From Lathyrus oleraceus (Eukaryota; Streptophyta; Magnoliopsida; Fabales; Fabaceae), in the NCBI RefSeq assembly GCF_024323335.1, contig NC_066581.1, positions 181,963,330 to 182,027,329 of the forward strand: a stretch of DNA of 64,000 nucleotides. Direction: 5' to 3'. Within the stretch, counting starts at the first letter, position 1. Each line of letters begins with the position of its first letter. The position numbers were made by a program, and so were the translations under genes. Below, one piece after another: positions 11,429 through 23,200 of the stretch. The notes under the pieces are model-generated. The model worked only from the letters and a program-made list of their open reading frames with translations. It was not told the DNA's origin and ran no database searches.

Positions 11429-11866
11429 TTGCCTTTGATCGAGTTTACGTATAACAACAGTTTCCATTCGAGTATTGGAATGGCACCTTTTGAGGCTCTT
11501 TATGGCAGAAGGTGTAGAACTCCCTTATGTTGGTACGAATCGGGAGAGAGTGTTGTGGTTGGACCCGAGTTGATTCAAGAGACTACGGATAAGATTAAGA
11601 TGAATCAAGAGAAGATGAAGGCTTCTCAGAGTCGTCAAAAGAGTTATCATGATAAGAGGAGGAAAGCTCTTGAGTTTGAGAAGGATGAGCATGTGTTTCT
11701 TCGAGTTACGCCAATAACGGGTGTTTGTAGAGCTTTGAAGTCACGTAAGTTGACGCCGCGTTTCATTGGTCCTTATCAGATTTCTGAGAGGGTAGGTGAA
11801 GTAGCATATCGGATTGCATTACCACCGTCACTTTCTAATCTTCATGATGTATTCCATGTGTCTTAA
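11429..11866 (+). pseudogene. Chromovirus integrase C-terminal part, separate frame
   Basis: This continues the integrase after the expansion frameshift; a TGA at 11411-11413 lies in the same frame upstream. Seen: EFTYNNSFHSSIGMAPFEALYGRRCRTP, a signature of the chromovirus integrase core end, then the GPY-type region RFIGPYQISERVG and the ending LHDVFHVS. A TAA at 11864-11866 stands where the family usually has Gln, and eight further codons run to the LTR at 11891. The chromodomain that normally follows the integrase in this clade is missing, so a deletion between integrase and LTR is inferred. Confidence 0.85.
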
Positions 11867-12502
11867 TTGAGAAGGTACATTGCGGAGAGTTGTAACAACC
11901 CAATTTTAGTAATTATTTCTTATGTTATTATTATTATATTTTATTTTAATTATTTGGAGTGTTAATTAATTAATTGGTTGTTAGGTAGTATAATAATCGA
12001 TTATATTAATTAATTTGGTGTGTTAGTTAATTATTTAGTTGATATGAGATATAATGAATAATGGAATTAATTAACTTGGTGTGTATATTGAGTTGTTTTG
12101 ATTTATTTGAATTAAATAGAGATATTTAAATATTAGGTCTTATTGGGCCTATTAATTAAATTAGAGGTATCATGCTTGAAACCCAAATATAATACTAGTA
12201 TATAAGACATGAGGAGAGTGAGAATTAGGATTCACTTTGATCATTTGACAACAATAGAGAAAGAGAAGAGGAAAAGTAAGGAGAAGAGAGGAAGAACAAG
12301 AGAGAAGCTAGGGTTTCCCGAAAATTGAAGAGGTAAGAGGGAGAATCCTTATTATTATGGGTTAGTATAATTGGGGCAATGGGTAGAAGTATGTTAGGTT
12401 AAAATCCCTAATTTTGTATGGTTGTTTAAAAATGTTAGGGTTTGATGAGTATTCGTGAATTGTGGTGATTTGATTGTGTTAAACTGCAAATTAACGTTAT
12501 AT

Positions 12503-12507
12503 ACTTA
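12503..12507. repeat. Target-site duplication CTTAG, left copy
   Basis: CTTAG precedes the solo LTR at 12508 and recurs directly after it at 17583-17587. Five-base duplications are normal for LTR retrotransposons. Confidence 0.85.
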
Positions 12508-13528
12508 GTGTAGCGGTGTATTCATCACTTTATGATTTATTGACTAAATCAAAAGCAAAGCATACAAAGATAGAGTCGCCACCGCACTTTTATTTATCCA
12601 AAGGACTGGCTAAAAAGCGAACAAAAGCCTAAGAAGTTTTACAAAGAAAACTAATAAAAAGGTACAGAGATCTGGGTAAGGGGGTAATTATGCAAAGGGA
12701 AGGTGTTAGGCACCCAATGCGTCCTAGGTACTCCTAGGGAACCCTTTTCACATCTTGTTGTAAAAAGATAATGTTTATGAAAATATTTATTGTGCAAACA
12801 TTGATTGGGAGGATGAGAAAAGAATATACAATTTTATTATTTTTGTGTTTGGATGGATAGATCCATTGCCTACGTACCTTTACAGGATCAAAACCTCGTA
12901 GTTCGGCTAAAAGATTTCCAAAAAGTAAGTGGATTGATTGTAAACAAAAGCCTTAAGGTCTTTCATTATCCACGGGAGAAAACTCAACCTATACAACCAC
13001 AAGTCCACCATGTGAGAACATCTTCAACTTGCTAGTGAGGGACCATGCCCTATAATAAGCAAGGAAGTCTTATAATTCAATCACTAAGGACAAAAGGTGA
13101 GATTCACATCAACCACTAAGATAATTGAGATCTATGGCTAATGTATGAAAACTTGATTAAAGAATGGACGAAGCCACAAAACAATTGAATGAGTGGAATT
13201 GGTCAATTAGAGTATCCACAAAAATGGTCAAAGTTGACATTAGAATTCAATTCAAAAGAAGTATTGTGAAAATGAAGTTTCAAAATCAAAGGCTTAAGGC
13301 CTAGGTTTCTAGTTTGAAAAGAAGTGAAAATGTTTGCACAAAGTTTTCTGGTTTGGGTTAACATGCAAATGGAGGTTTAAAGAACCAAAAGGGTGGGGAT
13401 GAGGAGTAAAACTTCTTAGGTGTTCACCTCTTGAGATCATATGTAGATGATCCAAGTGATTCCTTTGGAAAAGGCAACAAGCAAAGCAGATAAGCAATGT
13501 ATCAGAAACAAGTCAACATAAATGGAAC

Positions 13529-13745
13529 CCAGATGCCAATCAATGGACTTACACTAGCCTCACAAAACAAAACATGGATACCAGATGCCAATCTATGGAC
13601 TTGCACCAGTCTCACAAAACAAAGATGGATACCAGATGCCAATCAATGGACTTACACCAGTCTCACAAAACAAAGATGGATACCAGATGCCAATCTATGG
13701 ACTTATACTAGTCTCACAAATCAAAGAAAACAAATGCAATAAGCA
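13529..13745. repeat. 51-52 bp tandem repeat in the solo LTR
   Basis: The motif AGATGCCAATCNATGGACTT starts at 13531, 13583, 13634 and 13685. At least three decayed copies follow up to about 13890 (GCCAATAAATGGTCTTAC and similar). No equivalent array is seen in the LTR at 2816-7677, so the expansion is specific to this copy or subfamily. Confidence 0.85.
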
Positions 13746-16439
13746 AGAGGAAACAAGCTGCCAATAAATGGTCTTACACTCGACTCCTAGGAAATGGAAT
13801 GCCAATCAATGGTCTTAGTTCCAACTCCTACCAGATCACAGGAAACAACTGCCAGTAAATGGACTTACAATTGACTCCTCAATGGACAAAACAAAATGTC
13901 ACAAAGTGTGAACAATGATCATGAAATGATATACAATCAATGCTCAAGGATGACAACAATGCACAGAGGCACACACAAACAATTATGCACAGATGGACAA
14001 ACAAGCAAACGAGCAGTCAGTTATCACACACTATACATAATCAATAGGCTCAAGCAAGGTTAGGCTTTAGTCAAGGGGTCACATCAACCTCGACAAACAA
14101 GCCAATTGGAAATGGGTGTTTTGAGCTCTTAACCTCTAACATTGAGAGTTAGGGTGAGCAGATGAAATGGAGATGAGGGTTATGCCTCATAGCTCTTATC
14201 CCTGGCCTGGGAGAGCTTAAATCAATAGAAAGTGTCGGAGTTCAGAATGAAGGAACTCTTTTCCACATGACTGACACTACAAGATTTTTGGTTTTTTATT
14301 CAAATTGCATCAACGCATGGTGTGAGCAAAATGAATGACACAACTGAATAGCAGGGGATGGATTACACATCCCTTCTATCTTCCAATTGCCTCTTAAGAG
14401 GACTTAACCTGCTTGGCACAAAATTAAACAAACAAAGACATGGCCTCTTAAGGAGGGCTTCAGACAGGTGCCTGCCAATAACAGCAAGTCTTCCAGACTA
14501 CATGGAGATCAAGGATTATACCTAAGTGGTATGCCAACCACAAGCAAAGCAAAGTTCAAATGAACTTAAAGCAACTTAGGTACCTGTGTAAACAACTCAA
14601 CAAATCAGTACAGTATTCAGACAAACAGACAACAGTTAACAACAAACAGACAATCCCAATGTACAACATATAAGCCATAAGGCTCAAGTGAGTTATCATG
14701 AAAGCCTACAAAACAACCAAATGTTAGCAATCAATAGCAAATATCAACATTCAAATGATGAAGCAACATCAACCATGGAGATTATGTGCTTGGTCCTGAA
14801 ATTCAAAGCTCAAATGTAAGTCCAAACCACTAGGTCAAAGCCTAGGGTCAAAGGTGAAGAAAAATTCAAAACAGGAGCTAATATTCAACACAATGCAACT
14901 TCAAACACATATTAACATGTCCTAAAAAGGACCAAAACAAAATCATCAAGCAAGGCCATGTATTAAGCAAGAGAAGTCAAAGACAATTTCAAGGCTCACA
15001 AATGGACATTGAGAATGAAAATTCCAAATCAAAACAGAAATGATTCAAATAATTATGGAAAAACTCATGAGCACTCAACACATTCAAACCAATCATCATA
15101 AAAAAAATCAGGATCAACAGAAGTCATTTGTTATGGAAATAAAATTGCACAAGTTGAACATCAAATTGTGTGACACAAATTGTCACACCATGCAAACATG
15201 TGTATAAAACAGAAATGGCAAATGAGAAAAATACGAAACCAAGCCTAAAACGTCCATCAACATGTTAGGAACAATCATGCAAAATTTCATGGCAATTGGA
15301 TTAAAATCAAGCATTTTATGATAAGATGAATGAAGCAAGGTCACAAATGTACACATGTTCACATATTCTAACACCACTCAAAATCCAGCCATGCACAACT
15401 TCAGAATTTAACACCATAAAATAGAGTACATCTCAAGGATCAAGTAGCAAAAAACTAGGGATTTTTTGGAGCATTTTTCAATTTTATATGATTTTTGGAA
15501 GTTGGATAAAAAAATTGAAATGAAAATGAAGCATAGCATCAAATATGGAGGGAATGCATAATTGATGAATTAATTTGAATAAGTGCTACACGCAAGAATC
15601 GAACCATGTTCATTTTCAAAAATAAGCGCGCTGAAGAAAATAATCCAAAAACGCCACAGCGTGGAATCGAAGTGAGGAAAACGGATCAAACGCGTTCTGG
15701 CGCCTGTTCTTCATCAAGAACCCTAGCGCCATGCAGATTGAAACCAGGCGGACGCAAGGTGGACGCAAAGTCGTCGCTACATCGTCTTCCTCACGAAGAC
15801 GATGATGAATAGTAGCAACACATAATTTTTTTTCCAGAATCATGAAATGAATGCATCAATCGAATCCTTATGCAACGTAGGTTACAAATCAAGCATTAAT
15901 TCACTCCAAATCATCACCAATTGTGCAAATCGATCAAAATAAGTTTGATGCACCAAACTTCAATCACTCATATCTCACTCAATAATGCACCATTTCACAT
16001 GAAATTTAGCTCAGAATTATCAGCAACACAAGATCTACATGAACATACACATAAAACAGAGAATTAAAAGGATCGAAAATGTGACCTCTTGAAGAACAGC
16101 TCCTTGAAAACTCACGATCCAAGGCTTGCAATGATCCAAATCCAATCCAGAATACTTGTAATGATGTTTGATGAAGAAATTGAAGCTTGAAATCATGTAG
16201 ATCTAGCTTATCAATCAACTTCCATTCTTGAGTTCTTGAGCTTGCTATGCACAAATTCTAACCAAAATCAATGATCCAAGGCTTGATCTGCACTTAATTC
16301 ACACCAGAGAACCAGAATATGAAATAAAATTGCAAAGTTCCTTGAAGATTTTTGAATTTTTGATTAGAAGAAAATTTTGGAGGGAGAGAGAATTTTGAGA
16401 TCTAGATCTTGAAATCCCTTCAATTCTGTTATGGTTATG

Positions 16440-16448
16440 AATATATAT
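16440..16448 (-). promoter_or_regulatory. TATA-like element in the solo LTR
   Basis: AATATATAT here reads ATATATATT on the minus strand, about 1.1 kb from the LTR start at 17582. The young Ogre LTRs have a similar element in a comparable place (34171-34178 and 52258-52265). The match is weaker than the CTATAAATA of the 2816-7677 LTR. Confidence 0.35.
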
Positions 16449-17582
16449 GAAGTCTTAATCACATACTAATCAAAATTAGGCATGGTTTAGTTGTGATTAA
16501 TCAAGATAAGGTGTTATGACCAAAATTTGCAAATTGGAGATGCATCGCTAATGCATGCGTGAAGAGTGCCATATGGGAGTTCAATTTCACTCAAAATCTT
16601 CCCATGCACATGTTAGCAATGACATTTGGTCCATACAATGCACCAATTTCAAATTGGCCATTTTCCCTCCAAAACTGATTTGAAATAGCAAATGATCATA
16701 TGATGGAAATTCATGTAATGTGATGAATGTTTTGGAAACTTCATGTCATGAGAAGAAAAATGCAAGAAGAGCCACTCAAATTGGAGTTATGAATCAAAAG
16801 ATATGGCCATTTGAAGTTCCATGTACACTTGGCAATGATTGGACCATATCTCCTCAACCATTTATCAGATGCACATGATCTTGGACTTTTTGGAAATAGG
16901 AGAGAGAGATCTTCAACTTTCATGTTCGACAAAAATTCATTTGAAGCTTCTTTGATGTTGGAAAGTTGAGTTGAAGTTGAACAAAAAACTTTCCATTTTT
17001 GGAAAGTTGAAATAATAGGTCACTTTCCATTTTTGGAAACTTTTGCACTGACTTCAAATTCTTCAACCTTGATCTTTGGTATGATGAATAAGCATGATTT
17101 GAACATGAATGAGATGAAGAAACTCAATTTCTCAATTCAAAACCCACAGTTGACTTTTCAGTTGACTGCATTGGTCCTTGGATGACCTGAAAATGTCCTG
17201 ATGAATTTGGGGCCTTTGCCACTTGGGGATTTGGTTCCAAAATGAACCTATAGCTCACATAAGCTCCATAAATGATCACATGATCCATATCTCAAGAAAA
17301 TACCATCTGCTCTTTGTACCATGAATTCACCTGATGCCTTGACCTGTTGACTACTTAAGCTGCAAGTAACAAAGGTTAATGACATATTTTTGTACATTTT
17401 TGGTTAGTGATTGAAAGAAAAACAACGATATACAAATGCAAGCAATGCTTGGTGATCAAGAACCACTCTCAAAGGTATCCCACCCACAGGGAAGGAAGCA
17501 AGGTGTCCAATGATCCTTGAGGCAATGCAATGATATGATATGATGCCATGAGGGATCTTAGGGCCAAAATTGGGGTCTTACA

Positions 17583-17587
17583 CTTAG
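17583..17587. repeat. Target-site duplication CTTAG, right copy
   Basis: Pairs with 12503-12507. Confidence 0.85.
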
Positions 17588-17659
17588 CGTATTGTATGAG
17601 TTATAATTTTATGATTGTTTGGCTTTTTACGGAATCGAAATCGGAGGTCCGAAAGTCCT

Positions 17660-17885
17660 CCAACGGTTACTTGCTCAAAAATCTGTTGATTCTTTTTTTG
17701 TGTTAATAGGATACCCACCGAGCGTTAACCGGTTACTTGCTTAAAAATCTGTTGATTATGTTTTTGTGTTAACCGGTTACCCACCGAGCGTTAACCGGTT
17801 ACTTGCTTGAAAATCTGGGCAGGAAATTATTTCTGTTTTATGTTAATCGGTTACCCACCGAGCGTTAACCGGTTACTTGCTGTGA
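17660..17885 (+). repeat. Minisatellite with TTAACCGGTTA palindromes
   Basis: About three units of 65-75 bp. Each has ACCCACCGAGCG followed by TTAACCGGTTAC and CTTGCTYRAAAATCTG. The palindrome TTAACCGGTTAA, or a one-base variant, recurs at about 17725, 17769, 17791, 17844 and 17865. It lies within the Tekay-like LTR. Confidence 0.85.
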
Positions 17886-18153
17886 AAAATGAAAAATTGA
17901 GATTTTAAAAGTTGTATTCAATTTGGAATGAAATCTAGGTGTGTGTATTTGATAATTAGCCTATATTTGTGAATGATATATTGTTATGAATGTGTATATG
18001 TACCATTGGTGGATAATTCATAGAGTTAAATTATGGTGATATGTGGAATGTAAGATGGTAGAGATGATCTTAATTGCATATGTGTTGGTATTTGTACATT
18101 CATTCATGGCATGCTCGGCTTCAAGGTGGAAGCGGTGAAACTGTGGGTTCACA

Positions 18154-18318
18154 TAGACGTTGATCCTTAATTGGAAATAGGCGTAGCATACGTTGATCCT
18201 TAATTGGAAATAGGCGTAGTAGTAGACGGTGATCCTTAATTGGAAATAGACGTAGCATACGTTGATCCTTAATTGGAAATAGGCGTAGTAGTAGACGTTG
18301 ATCCTTGAATGGAAATAG
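18154..18318 (+). repeat. 33/36-bp alternating minisatellite, left part
   Basis: GATCCTTAATTGGAAATAG starts at 18162, 18195, 18231, 18264 and 18300, giving spacings of 33, 36, 33 and 36. The two unit types end in CGTAGCATA and CGTAGTAGTAGA. The array is cut at 18318 by the copia element and resumes at 26385 with the register kept. Confidence 0.9.
18314..18318. repeat. Target-site duplication AATAG, left copy
   Basis: Directly precedes the copia element; the other copy is at 26380-26384. Confidence 0.9.
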
Positions 18319-19663
18319 TGAAATTCTAGTTATCAGACTTTCGATGTCACACGGGTCGTTATGACATCCAATTCTGCACAGACAAGAATTATGCAGAACT
18401 TAAAAGTAAGTGCAGTAAATAACACAAGTAATTGTTTACCCAGTTCAGTCCAACATGACCTACGTCTGGGGGCTACCAAGCCAGGGAGGAAATCCACTAT
18501 TAGTAGTATTAATTCAAAGCTAAACTCCCCCGTTTACAACTCTTCACTTAATCCCTACCCAATGCAATTTCAATCTTACACTAAGATCAGAGTTCCTACT
18601 CACTCCCCCTCAATCACCTCAGTGATTACCACCTTTAATCAATATTAAAGACAATTATGAAGTCACACTTTAAACAACTCTTGATTATGCTTAACATCTT
18701 TAATCAAGATACACATCACTCACGCTTAAAAGCTTAGAGTGACACAACACTTACAACTCAATGAACACCCTATACCAATGCAATCATCTACGTGATAATA
18801 GCTTGGCTTACAAGATACGTCTAATACAAGACACACAAAAATACAGCAGTGAAGTATGATGAACACACTAAATCTTCACGCCTAAAAATCCCCAGTTCTG
18901 AATGAAGGATTGCCATCCTTTTATATTGCAGCACTTGGGCCTTGTACTTGTATTCTCCTGAATTTTAGGTCACGCGAGTTCCCCTAAATTCCATATCTAG
19001 GTTACTAACAAATAGGCTATTTGTTAGGTTCATTAAATGTAGCTTGGTTGTTGGTTTCCTGGATTTTCTCTCAGCTGTTGAATCCCTGAAGAATAGCCTG
19101 AGAAAAATGCTGAAACAGAAAAACTAAACAACCTACAATATAGCATATGCTGTCAGGAATGAATGTCACAACATTCAGTTTGACATCCAAATCAAGGACC
19201 ATATGCTAAGTCTGTTTTTCCTGAAAACAGACTGTACAATTTGTTGTACTGTACAGAATCAATCTGTCCATGCTTCAGTATCAGCGTACATTAATAAATG
19301 TCAAAACATCCAATTTTGACATTCACACATAGAGACTTACATCAGGTCTGTTATCCTCTTGATAAGCAGACTGACAATAAATACTGAGTTATAGTAGAAC
19401 ATCACCTGTTCTATTCCTCAGTATCTACTGACAGGGATGAATGTCATAACATCCAGTTTGACATTCAATAAATCCTGTATTAGCTAATCCTGCAGTACAC
19501 TACTCAGAATGTCATGACATCAGCCAAGACATTAGAGTACAGCTAGATATTCTAACATATAATGCAGTCAAACAAACATCTCCACAGCATGTCATGACAT
19601 CAGTCAAGACATTAGAATCCAGCTAGTGTTTTACCATACAATGCAACCAATTAAACACCTACA
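18319..19663 (-). repeat. Copia 3' LTR
   Basis: It starts TGAAATTCTAG at the low-coordinate end and ends ACACCTACA at 19663; on the minus strand it reads TGTAGGTGT...TTCA. It is next to the polypurine tract, so it is the 3' LTR. The TATA sequence CCTTTTATA is at 18917-18925. Confidence 0.92.
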
Positions 19664-19680
19664 AACTCCCCCTTTGGCAA
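19664..19680 (-). other. Copia polypurine tract
   Basis: The minus strand reads TTGCCAAAGGGGGAGTT immediately before the LTR start TGTAGG. This form is typical of SIRE/Maximus elements. Confidence 0.9.
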
Positions 19681-20266
19681 ATTTTTGGCTAAAACACTTT
19701 GGTCTCACAACAGAGTCCATAGCAGCGGAAATCTCACATCTAGCAGGGAATTAACCTAGCTAATACACTCAGAGTGGCAGCACACTCACACACATGGAAG
19801 TTAAATAAAAACTTCACATATCAGCACACATACAGAAGTTAAATAAAAACTTCTAATTGCAGCACACACATACATACTCACACTCATTAGAAGTGGAACA
19901 ACAGCTGCATAGTAGGGGATCTTGAATCTGTCACGAACATCTGTTTTAACAAAACATCTGTTTTAACACCCACTTGATCTTTCTTCATAGCTTTGATCTA
20001 GTAGTCACACATTCTTGCTTTACAGTAGGTACCACCATATCAGATGCCATGACTTTGTGTCTGACATCCAGAACCACTCCTGCATGAGCATTGTCCTTAA
20101 ACTCCTGCAGGTGCATAGGCTGCCTCAAGTTAGGAAATCTCCTTAACCTCTTGTTGCCACACTTGTTGCAAGTGACAAAGCTATGATCTGTTGACCAATC
20201 AGAGCACACTTCCAATTGTTTAATAGGCAGAGATATTAAACAATACATCCCAAACATCATTGGTTG
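19681..20266 (-). other. Copia 3' untranslated region, no env-like gene
   Basis: This is the 586 bp between the pol stop and the polypurine tract. Some SIRE elements have an env-like ORF here. The only frame of any length is a 91-codon one at 19985-20260, starting a few bases after the pol stop, with a CNKCGNK motif but no signal peptide, membrane segment or coiled coil. I treat it as probably non-coding or the stump of a lost ORF. Confidence 0.55.
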
Positions 20267-23200
20267 CTATAAGTTCTCAGAGAGACATATTCCCAATTTG
20301 CCCCTTAAGTTTTCAAACTGAGTAGCATCCAGAGCCTTTGTAAATATGTCAGCCAGTTGGAGTTCAGTGGCTACATGTTCCAAGGTAGTCACTTTGTCTT
20401 CCACCAGATCTCTGATGAAGTGATGTCTAATGTCAATATGTTTGGTCCTGCTGTGTTGGATGGGATTCTTGGAAATATTGATGGCATTGAGATTATCACA
20501 GAACAATGTCATGACATTTTGAGAGACATTGTACTCAGTGAGCATCTGTTTCATCCAAACCAATTGGGAACAACTGCTTCCAGCTGCTATGTATTCAGCC
20601 TCTGCAGTGGACAGGGATACACAACTCTGCTTCTTGTTGAACCATGATATGAGATTGTTTCCCAAGAAGAAACATCCTCCTGATGTGCTTTTTCTGTCAT
20701 CAGCACTCCCAGCCCAGTCAGCATCACAGTACCCAGATAGGACAGGCTCAGAACCCTGTGAGTACAGCATCCCATAATCACAAGTCCCATTGATGTACTT
20801 GAGAATCCTCTTGACTTGATTCAAGTGGCTCACTTTGGGCTCTGCTTGGTATCTAGCACACACTCCAACTGCATAGGAAATGTCAGGTCTACTTGCAGTT
20901 AGGTATAGAAGACTACCTATCATGCTTCTATACAAGCATTGATCAACACTTGGCCCTCCATCATCTTTGGTTAACTTTAGAGGAGTAGGTGCAGGAGTTA
21001 TCTTGTGCCTAGCATTATCCATACCAAACTTCTTAACTATGTTTTTGGCATACTTGCTTTGGGAGAGAAACATAAAATCCTCCATTTGGTTGACTTGCAT
21101 TCCAAGAAAATAAGTCAGTTCCCCAACCAGACTCATTTCAAACTCAGATTGCATTTGGTGAACAAACTGTTGTACCATTTGCTCTGACATTCCACCAAAA
21201 ACCATATCATCCACATAGATTTGAGTAATCATGATTTTGCCATCTTCATCCTTCACAAACAAGGTCTTATCTATCCCACCTTTTCTGTATCCATTTGAGG
21301 TCAGAAATTCAGTCAACCTTTCATACCAAGCTCTAGGTGCTTGCTTCAACCCATACAAGGCTTTCCTCAACTTGTACACATGTTTAGGTTGGTTAGGATC
21401 ACAGAACCCTTTCGGTTGTTCCACATAGACTTCTTCATTTAAGTAGCCGTTTAAGAATGCACTCTTCACATCCATTTGGAACAATTTGAACTTTAGAATG
21501 CATGCTACACCTAACAACAATCTGATTGACTCAAGCCTAGCAACGGGTGCAAATGTCTCATCAAAATCAACCCCTTCAACTTGAGTGTATCCTTGAGCTA
21601 CTAGTCTCGCTTTATTCCTAGTAATTACTCCTTTCTCATCCGACTTGTTTTTGTAGATCCACTTGGTACCAATGATGTTAGTCCCTTCAGGTCGTGGAAC
21701 TAGCTCCCATACTTCATTCCTTTTAAACTGCTCCAGTTCATCTTGCATGGCATTGATCCAATATTCATCAGTCAGGGCTTCTTTCACATTTTTTGGTTCA
21801 ACCTTGGATACAAAGCAGGAATTTGAGCTAATTTCCCTTGATCGGGTAGTCACACCACTATTGGGATCTCCTATGATAAGATCCTTAGGGTGGTCTTTCT
21901 GAATTCTGATAGATGGCATTTTGGTGGGTGCGTCTACCTCACATTCAGTAGGAGTCTCCTGTACTTCTTCAGACTTGACTGGTATGTCTGTTGTAGTATC
22001 AAGGAATGTTCCAACATCATCTATGACATCGATTCCTTCCTCTTTATCATCCACAATAACATTTATGGATTCCATCAAGACATTGGTCTTGTAGTTGAAC
22101 ACTCTGTAAGCTCTGTTGTTAGTTGAGTATCCTAGGAATATGCCCTCATCACTTTTGGGATCCATTTTCCTTCTCTGTTCACGATCCGTGAGAATGTAGC
22201 ATTTACTTCCAAAGATATGAAAGTACTTCACAGTGGGTTTTCTGCCTTTCCATATTTCATACAGAGTGGAGGAGGTTCCTTTTCTCAAGGTGACTCTATT
22301 GTGAACATAGCAAGCGGTATTCATAGCTTCAGCCCAAAAGTGCATAGGGAGCTTTTTTGCATGAATCATAGCTCTGGCAGATTCTTGAATAGTTGTATTT
22401 TTCCTTTCAACTATCCCATTATGCTGAGGAGTTATAGGAGAGGAGAACTCATGACTTATTCCTTCAGACGAGCAGAACTCATCAAACTTGGAATTTTTGA
22501 ACTCCGTACCATGATCACTCCTAATTCGGACAACACAACTGTCCTTTTCCCTTTGAAGTTTGATGCACAGGTCTTTGAAGACATCAAATGTATCTGACTT
22601 CTCTCTGATGAAGCTTATCCACGTGTATCTGGAATGGTCATCAACCACCACATATGCATATCTCTTTCCACCCAGACTTTCAACCTGCATAGGTCCCATT
22701 AAGTCCATGTGCAACAGTTCCAGAACTCTGGAAGTTGTAGGATGTCCCAGCTTCGTATGTGACATCTTGGTTTGCTTGCCCACCTGGCATTCTCCACAGA
22801 CTCTTCCTTCAACAATAAGCAGCTTTGGGATTCCTCTAACTGCTTCCTTGGATATGATCTTTTTCATTCCCCTTAAGTGTAGATGACCAAGGCGTCTATG
22901 CCACAACTTCACCTCCTGTTCTTCCTTGGCAGAGGAGCACATTATGGAGAAGTTTGAGAGCTTAGGTTCCCACAGATAACAGTTATCTTTGGATCTGGAT
23001 CCTCTCATAACTTCTTGATTATCTCCGTTTGTCACAACACATAGCTCCTTAGTGAACTGAACATAGTATCCTTGATCACACAACTGGCTTATGCTGATGA
23101 GGTTGGCCGTCAGTCCTTTTACTAACAGTACATTATTCAATTCTGGGACTCCAGAGCAGTCCAGCTTACCCACACCTTTTATTTTTCCTTTAGCACCATC

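Larger units (their letters stand above)
12508..17582 (-). mobile_element. Complete family-B solo LTR, 5075 bp
   Basis: It runs from TGTAGCGGTG to GGGGTCTTACA, is flanked by the CTTAG duplication, and contains no PBS, coding region or second LTR. It is therefore a solo LTR left by LTR-LTR recombination. By its polypurine-side end it sits on the minus strand, like the LTR at 2816-7677. Landmarks: AGAGTCGCCACCGC near 12572, AAGGTGTTAGGCACCC at 12700-12715, TGCCTACGTACC near 12867, CTCGTAGTTCGG near 12895, a 51-52 bp tandem array (13529-13745), a GC-rich segment at 15600-15810, a TATA candidate at 16440, and two CTTTCCATTTTTGGAAAG-type inverted repeats (16987-17039). The remaining stretches show nothing recognisable. 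Confidence 0.9.

Noticed and set aside
17725..17876. TTAACCGGTTAA palindromes as operators
   Set aside because: They recur only as part of a minisatellite unit in an LTR; no evidence for a binding site.
19985..20260. Env-like gene of the copia element
   Set aside because: Too short, no signal peptide or membrane segment; only a stump at best.
22217..22886. Plus-strand frames over the copia element
   Set aside because: Shadows of the integrase and RT coding on the minus strand.
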